Counted from the stretch's first letter, positions 56,701-64,000 are shown. The stretch: 64,000 bases of DNA from Thalassococcus_A lentus (GCF_028023555.1 NZ_JAQIOY010000002.1:752673-816672); one strand, 5' to 3'. Notes: a model not told the origin generated them from the letters alone. Numbers and translations are program-made.

Positions 56701-57503
56701 GGCCCGGATTGCTCCAGCCGCCCACCCTGCCGCACCATGCAAATGCGTGTGGCCTTGCCGGTCCTGTCGTCGGTCTCAACATAAACCCCGCTCAGCGTCG
56801 CTTCGCCAAGCGCCGGGGTGAACCGGGCCTTGGCCATGCCGGTCACGAAGCGCCGCATCGGTTCGGCTTTTTCCATGCCAATGACGGAATTGTAGTCTCC
56901 GCACATGCCGGCATCACTCAAAAAAGCGGTCCCACCGGGCAATATCTGCGCATCCCCTGTGGGCACATGCGTATGCGTGCCCACAACCAGACTGGCCCGG
57001 CCATCGCAGAAATGACCCATACCCATCTTTTCCGATGTCGCCTCACAATGCACATCGATCAGACGGGCCTGTGCCTGCCCCCCAAGCCGGCGCAACACAT
57101 CGTCCACAGCGGAAAACGGATCATCATAGGCCCGCTTCATGAACACCTGGCCCAAAACCTGCGCCACCAGCACCTTGCGACCGCGGCGATCAGAAAACAG
57201 CCCGGCACCGCGGCCGGGCGCCTGCTTGGCGAAATTCATCGGGCGCAGGATGCGTGGCTCTTCATCGATGAACTGCAACATTTCCTTCTGGTCAAAGGCA
57301 TGATCGCCCAGCGTGATCACATCAGCACCGGCGTCCAGCATGGCCTGCGCATGACGGGCGGTCAGCCCGGCGCCATTGCTTGCGTTTTCGCCGTTGATCA
57401 CGACGAAATCCAAGCCCCAGTCCGCGCGCAATGCGGCCAACCGCTCGGTCACGGCGGCGCGGCCGGCGCGGCCCATGACATCCCCAAGAAACAATATCTT
57501 CAT
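56697..57503 (-). CDS. YmdB-family metallophosphoesterase
   Basis: A 268-aa metallophosphoesterase; Bacillus YmdB degrades 2',3'-cyclic nucleotides. Metal motifs are MKILFLGDVMGRAGR at the start, INGENASNGAGLT, TLGDHAFDQKE, DVHCEATSEK and VGTHTHVPT. The ATG at 57503 is chosen because the protein family begins at KILFLGD; the frame upstream is low-complexity. A four-base overlap links it to the EamA gene. Confidence 0.87.
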   Translation of the reverse strand: MKILFLGDVMGRAGRAAVTERLAALRADWGLDFVVINGENASNGAGLTARHAQAMLDAGADVITLGDHAFDQKEMLQFIDEEPRILRPMNFAKQAPGRGAGLFSDRRGRKVLVAQVLGQVFMKRAYDDPFSAVDDVLRRLGGQAQARLIDVHCEATSEKMGMGHFCDGRASLVVGTHTHVPTGDAQILPGGTAFLSDAGMCGDYNSVIGMEKAEPMRRFVTGMAKARFTPALGEATLSGVYVETDDRTGKATRICMVRQGGRLEQSGP

Positions 57504-57616
57504 GATCCAAGGCGTAGTGCGCGGCGCGCCGAAAGCAAAGACCCATTTCGCGATGACGCGCGCCCGGCTGCGCGGCATTTTTGCTTTCTTCTCTGCACAA
57601 TCCACTCTGGGGTGAA

Positions 57617-57646
57617 TGCCGCATGCGGCAGAGGGGCAAAGCCCCT
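57617..57646. repeat. Palindrome plus GGGGCAAAGCCCC hairpin, copy 2
   Basis: A perfect 14-base palindrome TGCCGCATGCGGCA (57617-57630) is followed by AGGGGC-AAA-GCCCCT (57632-57646) and TTTT read rightward. It is in the 183-bp gap between the VCBS gene and ymdB. The 13-base hairpin core matches the copy at 46947-46959. Confidence 0.5.
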
Positions 57647-57686
57647 TTTCTGCCGTCCAATTTGAACTTCAGGCATCAGCGCAGGA

Positions 57687-58475
57687 TCAACCGCAGGCCA
57701 GCGCCTTGGAAATGGCCGTCGCGCTGTAGTCACTGACAGCCTCCGAGCGCAAATCCATGCCATCCCATCTGACAATCTGCACACTGCGCCAATTGCCACT
57801 GGCCAACACCATCTCGGGCCCGCGCCCGCAATCGCGTATACCGCCCTCGATATAGTCCCAACCGATGCGGTGATTGGAAAATCCGGCCTGGCTTGCAACC
57901 GGCTCCAAACGCACTTTGCCCGCCCCGTCCGGGACATAACGCCAAACCCGCAGGGTCTTGGCCAAATGCGGACGATCGACATAGGCGAATTCCATCACCC
58001 CGTCGCCGTCCAGATCGGCCGCGCCCAAAGGCGCGAGCCAGCGAAACCGCGTGCCGATCCACGGCGTCGTCGCAAGCGGCGCCAGCGCGCCATCGACCAA
58101 GCCCCAAAATGCCAAACGCGCGCCTTGTGTCTCGTGGCTTTCGATCACCATCACTTCAGGCTGGCCATCAGCGTCCATATCAAACAGGCGCGGCTCGAGA
58201 TCTTCGAAAACCACGGGCCGTTCATAACGCGCCTTCAGGCTGCGCCCATCCGACAAGCGTACAACAAGGGTGTGCCACTCGAGTGCATCCCCGAGAACAG
58301 CGTGCGGATACCGGTCCGTAGCGCCCTCATAGCGCGCAGCCTCAATCTGCTGGGCTGCGGCAGCCCCGGCCAGCCAAAGGCCCGTCATCAGCCATGCGCC
58401 GCGGGCAAGACCGCGACAATGGCACGACGGCAGACGCGGCGCCCGGCTTCGGGACAGGCCCGACCGCCGGTGCAT
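57687..58475 (-). CDS. VCBS/FG-GAP repeat secreted protein
   Basis: A 262-aa protein with an arginine-rich N-terminus and a hydrophobic signal-like segment ending AAAAQQ near residue 42. Two calcium-loop-like repeats are visible: DMDADGQPEVMVIES and DLDGDGVMEFAYVD, the pattern of FG-GAP/VCBS beta-propeller blades. ATG 58475 overlaps the ferredoxin stop (TGATG); an internal ATG at 58388 would give a more usual signal peptide and is an alternative. The role is unknown; a periplasmic or outer location is expected. Confidence 0.75.
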   Translation of the reverse strand: MHRRSGLSRSRAPRLPSCHCRGLARGAWLMTGLWLAGAAAAQQIEAARYEGATDRYPHAVLGDALEWHTLVVRLSDGRSLKARYERPVVFEDLEPRLFDMDADGQPEVMVIESHETQGARLAFWGLVDGALAPLATTPWIGTRFRWLAPLGAADLDGDGVMEFAYVDRPHLAKTLRVWRYVPDGAGKVRLEPVASQAGFSNHRIGWDYIEGGIRDCGRGPEMVLASGNWRSVQIVRWDGMDLRSEAVSDYSATAISKALACG

Positions 58476-58798
58476 CAGATCTGTTTTTCCGGCATTTGCA
58501 CAACCAGACCGTCCAGCGCATCCGTGACCTTGAGCTGGCAGGTCAAACGCGACCGGGCCGGATCAGGCTCATAGGCAAAGTCGAGCATGTCTTCTTCCAT
58601 GTCTTCCTTGCCCGGCAGTTTACCGACCCAATCGGGATGAACATAGACATGGCAGGTGGAACAGGCGCAGGCGCCTCCACAGTCCGCTTCGATACCCGGG
58701 ATACCATTGTCGCGCGCGCCTTCCATGACGGTCAGCCCGTTTGCAACGTCGACCACATGTTCGGTTCCGTTGTGCTCGATGTAGGTAATTTTCGCCAT
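58475..58798 (-). CDS. Adrenodoxin-type 2Fe-2S ferredoxin
   Basis: A small electron carrier of 107 aa. The cluster cysteines are spaced as in adrenodoxin-type ferredoxins: DCGGACACSTC (Cys-x5-Cys-x2-Cys) and the last in RLTCQL. The acidic helix EDMEEDMLDFAYEPD is the partner-binding region. ATG 58798 has AAGGAG eight bases upstream. It likely feeds a cytochrome P450 or other oxygenase; none is next to it. The stop overlaps the VCBS gene start. Confidence 0.92.
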   Translation of the reverse strand: MAKITYIEHNGTEHVVDVANGLTVMEGARDNGIPGIEADCGGACACSTCHVYVHPDWVGKLPGKEDMEEDMLDFAYEPDPARSRLTCQLKVTDALDGLVVQMPEKQI

Positions 58799-58918
58799 GA
58801 CAGCGCTCCTTGAAACTTGCTCCGTCACATACCTAGTGCGCGAAAACGTCCGCCGCCAGCCCCTTTTGCCGGCAATTCCGCGCTCCTTTGGGAACTGCGA
58901 CCGCCGTGGCCATGCCAC

Positions 58919-58947
58919 TTGGCTTTGCCATTCAAATGTTCTACTTA
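58919..58947 (+). promoter_or_regulatory. Candidate promoter for the dnaE2 remnant
   Basis: TTGGCT (58919-58924) and TACTTA (58942-58947) are spaced by 17 bp. The expected transcription start, about seven bases further, coincides with the ATG at 58954, so the transcript could be leaderless. The -10 element lies inside the SOS box. Confidence 0.4.
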
Positions 58948-58952
58948 TGTTC
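58938..58952. promoter_or_regulatory. Alphaproteobacterial LexA (SOS) box
   Basis: GTTC (58938-58941), seven bases, GTTC (58949-58952) match the direct-repeat LexA box GTTC-N7-GTTC of alphaproteobacteria exactly. The box overlaps a candidate -10 element and ends one base before the ATG of the dnaE2-like fragment. Confidence 0.7.
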
Positions 58953-58953
58953 C

Positions 58954-59325
58954 ATGCAATCCCACGGCTCCCACTGGCCCCGTCCACCCGCAGCCCTGAC
59001 CGCTGCCCAGCTTGAACTGCCACCGCAGAACGCACGGATCTGCGTGGCTGGTCTTGTGATTCTGCGACAACGGCCCGGCACCGCCAAAGGGGTCATCTTT
59101 CTCACGCTTGAGGATGAAACCGGCGCTGTGAATGTCATTGTCTGGCGCAAGCTATATGAACGATACCGGCGTGCCGTGATCGCCGGGCGCCTGCTGCGGG
59201 TGACGGGCCGATTGCAGCGAGAAGGCGGCGTTGTACATGTTATTGCCGAACAGATTGAGGATATCTCGCCACTGCTGGACACTCTTCTGACTGGCCCGCT
59301 TCCCACACAGGCCGAAAACGGGTAG
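58954..59325 (+). pseudogene. dnaE2: OB-fold C-terminal remnant of error-prone polymerase DnaE2
   Basis: A 123-aa reading frame whose residues about 30-115 match the C-terminal OB-fold of DnaE2: VAGLVILRQRPGTAKGVIF, LTLEDETGAVNVIVW, then LLRVTGRLQREGGVVHVIAEQ. The whole polymerase part (PHP, palm, fingers, over 900 residues) is missing. Right in front sits a perfect SOS box. The simplest reading is an internal deletion in an SOS mutagenesis gene set (imuA-imuB-dnaE2), leaving promoter and 3' end joined. The alternative is a functional small SOS-induced OB protein, since the frame is intact. No imuA or imuB remains nearby. Confidence 0.65.
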
Positions 59326-59364
59326 TTTCGCGCAAACCAAGGCACGACAAGAGGCCCGAGCAGT

Positions 59365-59901
59365 ATGAAACCCACACCAATCGCCCTTGCGGCGCTTTTG
59401 GCATTTGCGGCCTGTTCCAGCGAACAGCAGCCCTCTGTCACCCGCGCGCAAACGGCCCCCGCACCGACACCCGCGCCTGTGGTCAGTGCCGCAGACAAGA
59501 GCGGTCAATGCTGGGCCCGCGAAGTCACCCCGGCCGTCTACGAACATGTTATGGGCGAAGTTCAGGTTGTTCAGGCGGAAATCGCGCCTGATGGAACCGT
59601 TCTGCGCCCCCCTGTCTATCGTCGCGCACCCGTACCCCGGATCGTCAAACCAAGGGCCGAGATGCGCTTTGAAGCGCCCTGCGCCGAGGCGATGACGCCC
59701 GAATTCATTGCCTCTGTGCAGCGCGCACTGGCGGCGCGGGGCTATTTCGCGGGGAACGTGACCGGCGTTATCGACGGCACAACAGCCGCATCGATCCGGC
59801 GCTACCAGACAGAACGCGGCCTGAGCAGCGCCCAGTTGTCCTTGCAAACCGCCCGTGATCTGGGCCTGATCGCGGTCGAGATTGAACCCCGGGAAAGCTG
59901 A
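59365..59901 (+). CDS. Peptidoglycan-binding domain lipoprotein
   Basis: A 178-aa protein with a lipoprotein signal (LLAFAACSS, Cys17) followed by a Pro/Ala-rich linker. The C-terminal 60 residues form a PG_binding_1 domain (FIASVQRALAARGYFAGNVTGVIDGTTAASIRRYQ). It would be lipid-anchored and contact the cell wall. The middle part has two cysteines (GQCWAR, APCAEA). It lies 39 bp after the dnaE2 remnant and convergent with the second TRAP operon. Confidence 0.85.
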   Translation: MKPTPIALAALLAFAACSSEQQPSVTRAQTAPAPTPAPVVSAADKSGQCWAREVTPAVYEHVMGEVQVVQAEIAPDGTVLRPPVYRRAPVPRIVKPRAEMRFEAPCAEAMTPEFIASVQRALAARGYFAGNVTGVIDGTTAASIRRYQTERGLSSAQLSLQTARDLGLIAVEIEPRES

Positions 59902-59946
59902 TCCAGCGGGTTCTTGCTTATGCGCTGCAGGCTGACCCTGCGACCA

Positions 59947-61347
59947 TCAGGCCAGCGAAGGCAGCCAAAGGACGATCGCCGGGAAACTGACCAACAAGGC
60001 GATTGTGATCGCATCCGCCACAAAGAACGGCGTCACGCCGCGGAACACATCCTGCACGGACAGTTCGGGCCGCACACCAGCCACCACAAAGCAGTTCAGA
60101 CCAATGGGCGGCGTGATCAGGCAAAACTCGGCCATTTTGACCACCAGAATGCCGAACCAGACCGCGCACATTGGGCCGCTCATCCCAAACGTGCTGTCCG
60201 CCGCGCTGACAAATTCGCCGCCGTTCAGCGCCATGACCGCCGGGTAGACCACAGGCAAGGTCAGCAGCAGCATGCCGATAGCATCCATGAACATGCCCAG
60301 CACCGCATAGGCCAGCAGAATGCAAACAAGGATCAGCATCGGGCTGTATTCAAGCGAGGTGATCCAGTCCGAAAAGGCACTGGGCAGATCCGCAAAGCCC
60401 AGAAAGCGCACATAGATCAGTACGCCCCAGATGATCGCAAAGATCATGATCGACAGTTTGGCGGTTTCGACCAAAGCATCCTTGAGCTCAGGCAGACGCA
60501 TGCCACGCCACAACGCCATGCAAAAGACGATAAAGGCCCCGATGGCCCCACCCTCGGTCGGTGTTCCCCAGGCATCACCGCCAAAGGGGTTGTAGACAAA
60601 GAAGATGATGATCACGACGACCGCCACAATAGGCAGCGCCGGGGGCAGGCTGACAAAGCGCTCTTTCCACGTAAAGCCCTTTACCGGCGGGCCAAAGTTC
60701 TTGAGCGTCAGCGCCATGGTGATGATCAACGCCGCATAGATGAAGGCCGAGAAGATGCCGGGAATGAAGCCCGCTAGCAGCAGCTTGCCCACGTCCTGTT
60801 CCACGATGATCGCATAGATCACAAGGATCGCAGAGGGCGGGATAAGGCTGGCCAAGGTGCCGCCCGCCGCCACAACGCCGGCAGCAAAGCGTTTGTCATA
60901 CCCGATCTTGAGCATCTCTGGGATGGCAATGCGCGCAAAAACCGCCGCTGTTGCCACCGATGCGCCCGAAACCGCCGCAAAGCCCGCTGTTGCAAAAACC
61001 GTGGACACCGCCAACCCGCCCGGCACCCATGCGATCCAGCGCTTGGCTGCCTCAAACAATGCACGGGTCAGCCCTGCGTAATAGGCCAGATAGCCAATCA
61101 GGATGAAGGTCGGGATCAGGCTTAGCGCCTGACTGGACACCTTGCCATGAGGCACCTGCCCCGCAATTTTCACGCTGATTTCCAGCGCCTTGCCAAAACG
61201 ATCCGGATCATAGCCGAACTGATCCCAACGCAGCCAGATCAGTCCAACCATCCCCGCCAGAGCCGCGGCAAAGGCCACACGCATGCCCAGCACCACCAGA
61301 ACGAACATGCCACCCGTTACCCAAAGGCCGATTTCAATCTGTGTCAT
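59947..61347 (-). CDS. dctM: TRAP transporter large permease (DctM), second system
   Basis: The large permease (466 aa) of a second TRAP transporter with about twelve spans. Family motifs include ASVATAAVFARIAIPEM, LIPPSAILVIYAIIVEQ and LITPPIGLNCFVVAGV. It is last in its leftward operon, 11 bp after the small permease gene. Sequence and sizes differ from the system at 5.2-8.6 kb, so the two transporters are not recent duplicates. Confidence 0.9.
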   Translation of the reverse strand: MTQIEIGLWVTGGMFVLVVLGMRVAFAAALAGMVGLIWLRWDQFGYDPDRFGKALEISVKIAGQVPHGKVSSQALSLIPTFILIGYLAYYAGLTRALFEAAKRWIAWVPGGLAVSTVFATAGFAAVSGASVATAAVFARIAIPEMLKIGYDKRFAAGVVAAGGTLASLIPPSAILVIYAIIVEQDVGKLLLAGFIPGIFSAFIYAALIITMALTLKNFGPPVKGFTWKERFVSLPPALPIVAVVVIIIFFVYNPFGGDAWGTPTEGGAIGAFIVFCMALWRGMRLPELKDALVETAKLSIMIFAIIWGVLIYVRFLGFADLPSAFSDWITSLEYSPMLILVCILLAYAVLGMFMDAIGMLLLTLPVVYPAVMALNGGEFVSAADSTFGMSGPMCAVWFGILVVKMAEFCLITPPIGLNCFVVAGVRPELSVQDVFRGVTPFFVADAITIALLVSFPAIVLWLPSLA

Positions 61348-61358
61348 TGTGCGCGCCT

Positions 61359-61976
61359 CTAGATTTGTTCGGCTTCGGCCGCAGCGATCTCAGCCGCTGA
61401 TTGTACGAGCGGAACAGCCACAGGCCGATCAAGGCCCAGCACCAGCGCCCGGCCATACCCGATCAGTTGCAGGACCAGACGCAAGCTCAGCACCGAAAAG
61501 GCGACCGGAACGACCAGTTTTGCTGGCCAGATTGGCAACCCGATGTCGATCGAGCTGTCGCGACTCCAGTTCGGCGCGCTAAAATCGAAGCTGCGATCAA
61601 AATGGGACCATGTGCCCCAGACCAGCAGGATCATCAGAACCAGAATGAAAAAGGTGGTCATGAATTCAAAAAACCACAAAACCCGACCCTTGAGCTGGCC
61701 GATCAGAATGTCCATGCGAATATGCCCGCCGCTGCGCTGGACGTAGGCAATCCCAAAGATTGCGATCAGCGGCATCGCCATCTCGATCCAATCCACATAG
61801 CCGGGCAGCGGTTCGTTAAAGAAGTTGCGGCCTGTCACCGACACGACTGCCAGCACCATCAGCATGAAGGCCCCGATTCCGGACACGAAAGCCATGACCC
61901 ACTCCAGCTTTTCCAGCCGCTTGTCGATCCGGCTTAGCAGACTGCCGTCGCTCAAAACCGATGCACTACCAGCCAT
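61359..61976 (-). CDS. dctQ: TRAP transporter small permease (DctQ), second system
   Basis: The small permease (205 aa) with four membrane spans, the first starting around residue 29 (WVMAFVSGIGAFMLMVLAVVSVTGR), and DWIEMAMPLIAIFGIAYVQRSGGHIRMD as the conserved DctQ region. It lies between the binding protein and large permease genes; a hairpin with T-run separates it from dctP. Confidence 0.88.
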   Translation of the reverse strand: MAGSASVLSDGSLLSRIDKRLEKLEWVMAFVSGIGAFMLMVLAVVSVTGRNFFNEPLPGYVDWIEMAMPLIAIFGIAYVQRSGGHIRMDILIGQLKGRVLWFFEFMTTFFILVLMILLVWGTWSHFDRSFDFSAPNWSRDSSIDIGLPIWPAKLVVPVAFSVLSLRLVLQLIGYGRALVLGLDRPVAVPLVQSAAEIAAAEAEQI

Positions 61977-62017
61977 TGCTCAATTCCCCATTTGCCGCCG
62001 TGCGGCTCAACGTCAAA

Positions 62018-62049
62018 AAACCCCGGCCTAAGCGTTCAGGCCGGGGTTT
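62018..62049 (-). terminator. Attenuating terminator-like hairpin after the second dctP
   Basis: A 12-bp perfect stem AAACCCCGGCCT (62018-62029) with AGGCCGGGGTTT (62038-62049) lies between dctP and dctQ. Read leftward it is followed by TTTTTT, so it is a full intrinsic terminator by sequence. It would allow only part of the transcripts to continue into the permease genes. Confidence 0.75.
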
Positions 62050-62064
62050 GTTGTTTTGCAACGA

Positions 62065-63081
62065 TCAGTTGCTCATGCGCTGCTTTTCGAGGGTCGAGAA
62101 GACCAGATCATAAAGCTCTTGGGCTGGCAGGCCCTGTGCGGCCATGTCGGCCAGCCATGCGTCATGAATTGGCTTGCCCGCCACTTCGCGGAACTTGGCC
62201 AGCTCGTCATCCGAGATCATGACCTTTTGCACGCCTTTCTCTTCCAGAACGCTGTCCCAACGCTCAAGCAGAGAACCGTAGTTCGCAAGATAGTGGTCAA
62301 TGGCTTCGTCGACCGACTCGTCGAACGCGGCGCGGTGCGCATCAGACAGGCCGTCATAGCTGTCGATGTTGACGACAACCGGGCAGTTCACGGTGCCGGG
62401 GTTCAGGTTGGCCGTCCACCAGTCGGCCTGGTTGATCGTGCCAAAGGACAGGTGCGCATGCTGCGCAAAGGCGACCGTATCAACAACGCCGGATTCCATG
62501 GCCTGATAGGCTTCGGAGCTGGTCACAGAGGTCGGCACACCGCCAACCGCACTGAACGCTTTGCCCAGACCACCGGTCGCGCGCACACGCATACCGTCGA
62601 ATTCAGACAGCTCATCGCGCGGATCGCCGGTGCCAACCAGATTGTACTGAGGCATGGGTGAGGTCATCACCATCTTGGCATTCCACTGCGCCATTTCTTC
62701 GGCAACAGCTGGATGGGCATAAACCGCATGGCTGACCGCAACCTCTTCGTCGAGGTTCGCAACACCCAGGAAGGGCAGCTCAAGCACGGTGATCGCGCGG
62801 TTCTTGTCGGCGTGATAACCCGCGCAGAACTGGGCCATCTCAAAGGCGCCAATCGAAATACCATCGAGGTTCTCACGGTTCTTGGACAGGCCGCCGTAGC
62901 TGATGTTCATCGTAAATTCGCCGCCGGTCTTTTCCTCGACCAGTTCAGCCAGTTTGTGAATGTGCTCGGTAAAGGCGCGACGCTTGCCCCAAACCGACAC
63001 GTTCCATTCCGTTGCAGCAGCTTCGGTCACGAATGTCATCGCGATGCCGGCCGCAAGCAGCTTTGCAGTAATTGTGGACAT
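62065..63081 (-). CDS. dctP: TRAP transporter solute-binding protein (DctP), second system
   Basis: A periplasmic receptor (338 aa) with a signal peptide ending near EAAATEW (residues 20-26). The mature part has DctP landmarks such as FEMAQFCAGYHADKN, the arginine region FDGMRVRATGGLGKAFSAVGGVPTSVTSSEAYQAMESGVVD and DSYDGLSDAHRAAFDE. It heads the leftward dctPQM operon. A GCGGTAT inverted repeat about 160 bp upstream may be an operator. The substrate is not determined. Confidence 0.9.
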   Translation of the reverse strand: MSTITAKLLAAGIAMTFVTEAAATEWNVSVWGKRRAFTEHIHKLAELVEEKTGGEFTMNISYGGLSKNRENLDGISIGAFEMAQFCAGYHADKNRAITVLELPFLGVANLDEEVAVSHAVYAHPAVAEEMAQWNAKMVMTSPMPQYNLVGTGDPRDELSEFDGMRVRATGGLGKAFSAVGGVPTSVTSSEAYQAMESGVVDTVAFAQHAHLSFGTINQADWWTANLNPGTVNCPVVVNIDSYDGLSDAHRAAFDESVDEAIDHYLANYGSLLERWDSVLEEKGVQKVMISDDELAKFREVAGKPIHDAWLADMAAQGLPAQELYDLVFSTLEKQRMSN

Positions 63082-63238
63082 CCTTGGTCCTCCCTTTGAA
63101 TTATCGCACGGCGGTTAGCCCGCCTTACCCGGAAAGTTAGCCTAACAGCCGCACAGTGCAAGCGTCACATCCATCACTGTAGGCAGGGATGGAGATTCGC
63201 GGCCGCGGGATCTGCGAGAACCGAAAAGCCGGATGTTA

Positions 63239-63260
63239 GCGGTATACAAATGCATACCGC
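63239..63260. promoter_or_regulatory. Inverted repeat upstream of second dctP
   Basis: GCGGTAT (63239-63245) and ATACCGC (63254-63260) are a perfect 7-bp inverted repeat with an 8-nt spacer, 158 bp before the dctP ATG. The GGTAT...ATACC pattern is like operators of GntR-family regulators. No such regulator is in the window. Confidence 0.4.
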
Positions 63261-63390
63261 AACGATTTGTCACACCTCTGCGTTGAATGAGCAATGACCG
63301 CAGCCGCCTGCCTTCTACCGAAAACTGGGTAGAAACGAAGTTCACGCAGGGTCAAGAAAAACAGGTGGTTTAGCGCTGACTCTGTGAAGA

Positions 63391-63429
63391 TATTTACATT
63401 TTTGAACGCGTATATGAAAAGTATTTACA
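63391..63429. promoter_or_regulatory. Direct repeats TATTTACA upstream of acs
   Basis: TATTTACA occurs at 63391-63398 and again at 63422-63429, 31 bp apart, close to three helical turns, so both face the same side of the DNA. They lie 120-160 bp before the acs ATG in an AT-rich stretch. A protein binding both is plausible but not shown. Confidence 0.35.
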
Positions 63430-63551
63430 GCTAATACCTTATTTTCATTTGTATTATTTCATACTTTTCCATTTCCTTTATGTTCGCCTTGACATCGAAG
63501 TCCGCGCCGCATCGGTCGCAGACGTTCCATGGAACGAGGGAGGCCACATCC

Positions 63552-64000
63552 ATGAAAGACGAAATCATTTCGCCAGACACAACCTATCCGCCATCATCAT
63601 CGATTGTTTCTGGCGCGCATGTTGATGGTGCGTCTTATGATGCGATGTATGCGCGTTCTATTGAGGATTCTGATGGTTTCTGGGCCGAGCAGGCGCAGCG
63701 TCTGGACTGGATCAAGGCGCCGACGCAGGTTTCGGACGTGGATTTCACGCTCGGGCAGGTCAAGATCAACTGGTACGCTGACGGTCAGCTGAACGTCGCC
63801 GCCAACTGCATCGACCGTCATCTGGCCACCCGCGCCGATCAGACCGCCATCATCTTTGAGCCGGACGATCCGGCCGAGGCAGCGCAGCACATCACCTATG
63901 CCGATCTGCACGCGTCGGTCTGCAAGATGGCCAATGTGCTCGAAGGGCTGGGCGTCACCAAGGGCGACCGTGTCATCATCTACCTGCCGATGATCCCCGA
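63552..64000 (+). CDS. acs: Acetyl-CoA synthetase, N-terminal part
   Basis: The first 149 residues of an AMP-forming acetyl-CoA synthetase, cut by the window end. The order YDAMYARSI, GFWAEQAQRLDWI, INWYADGQLNVAANCIDRHL, and TYADLHASVCKMANVLEGLGV matches the family N-terminal domain. GGGAGG precedes ATG 63552. Codons about 18-43 are unusually rich in T-ending codons for this genome, while later codons are GC-ending. It activates acetate to acetyl-CoA. Propionyl-CoA synthetase is the less likely alternative. Confidence 0.9.
   Translation, partial: MKDEIISPDTTYPPSSSIVSGAHVDGASYDAMYARSIEDSDGFWAEQAQRLDWIKAPTQVSDVDFTLGQVKINWYADGQLNVAANCIDRHLATRADQTAIIFEPDDPAEAAQHITYADLHASVCKMANVLEGLGVTKGDRVIIYLPMIP

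Larger units (their letters stand above)
63082..63551. other. 470-bp regulatory region between dctP and acs
   Basis: No gene with coding bias is present. The left half is GC-rich and holds the dctP leader and an inverted repeat (63239-63260). The right half from about 63380 to 63490 is markedly AT-rich with direct repeats TATTTACA at 63391 and 63422, and probably contains the acs promoter and activator sites. The region has room for a small RNA, but nothing specific points to one. Confidence 0.5.

Noticed and set aside
63370..63379. TTAGCGCTGA as a third copy of the LacI-type operator
   Set aside because: One mismatch breaks the palindrome and the flanking bases of the 12-mer are not kept; it lies beside genes unrelated to the other two copies.

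Overview
The window looks like a chromosomal segment of a marine Rhodobacterales bacterium of the Roseobacter type (Alphaproteobacteria). It is GC-rich with GC-biased third codon positions. It carries two TRAP carboxylate-type importers, ugp, tup and frc-like ABC importers, many class III aminotransferases and M20 amidohydrolases, a monomeric NADP isocitrate dehydrogenase, and an alphaproteobacterial SOS box (GTTC-N7-GTTC). Genus cannot be fixed from the sequence alone. No rRNA, tRNA, CRISPR array, transposase or phage gene was seen.

Layout. 0-8.6 kb: a nitrogen/acetyl-compound block (class III aminotransferase, PLP dehydratase, divergent ArgE-like deacetylase and histone-deacetylase-like amidohydrolase) and a TRAP transporter (dctPQM). 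8.7-15.2 kb: aminotransferase, sulfatase/phosphonate-ester hydrolase and sugar-acid dehydratase transcribed leftward, with 6-phosphogluconate dehydrogenase divergent. An identical 12-bp palindromic site lies between the dehydratase and gnd and again in front of the TRAP genes, so these genes probably form one regulon. 15.3-18.5 kb: tungstate importer tupBCA with a fused HTH/binding-protein regulator. 18.6-23.7 kb: the glycerol-3-phosphate importer ugpB-A-E-C with a membrane di-iron hydroxylase gene inserted after ugpB. 23.9-28.2 kb: enolase-superfamily enzyme, iolG, iolE, and a zinc-type asparaginase. 28.4-33.7 kb: IalB-like protein, rlmN, an unknown gene, copper ATPase copA and cueR. 33.7-38.0 kb: otnC/otnK and monomeric isocitrate dehydrogenase. 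38.1-44.0 kb: ROK repressor divergent from an frcBCA-type sugar importer with a xylulokinase. 44.0-48.2 kb: small secreted protein, an interrupted small gene translationally coupled to pheS, then pheS, trpF, lapA-domain gene, ihfB and a small secreted protein. 48.3-53.1 kb: TPR protein, agmatinase and two tandem M20 amidohydrolases. 53.1-58.8 kb: mazG, an SLC13 transporter with RCK_C domains, an EamA exporter coupled to ymdB, a VCBS protein coupled to a 2Fe-2S ferredoxin. 58.9-59.9 kb: an SOS-box-headed remnant of error-prone polymerase dnaE2 and a peptidoglycan-binding lipoprotein. 59.9-63.1 kb: a second TRAP transporter. The window ends inside acetyl-CoA synthetase.

How it fits together. 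Most genes import and degrade organic acids, sugar acids, polyol derivatives and nitrogen compounds. Four of the five solute-binding-protein genes are followed by a strong intercistronic hairpin before their permease genes, a design that would keep binding protein in excess over membrane components. The parts I would examine first are the TTAGCGCTAA regulon, the hydroxylase inside ugp, the SOS-controlled OB-fold remnant of dnaE2, and the stop-interrupted gene attached to pheS.
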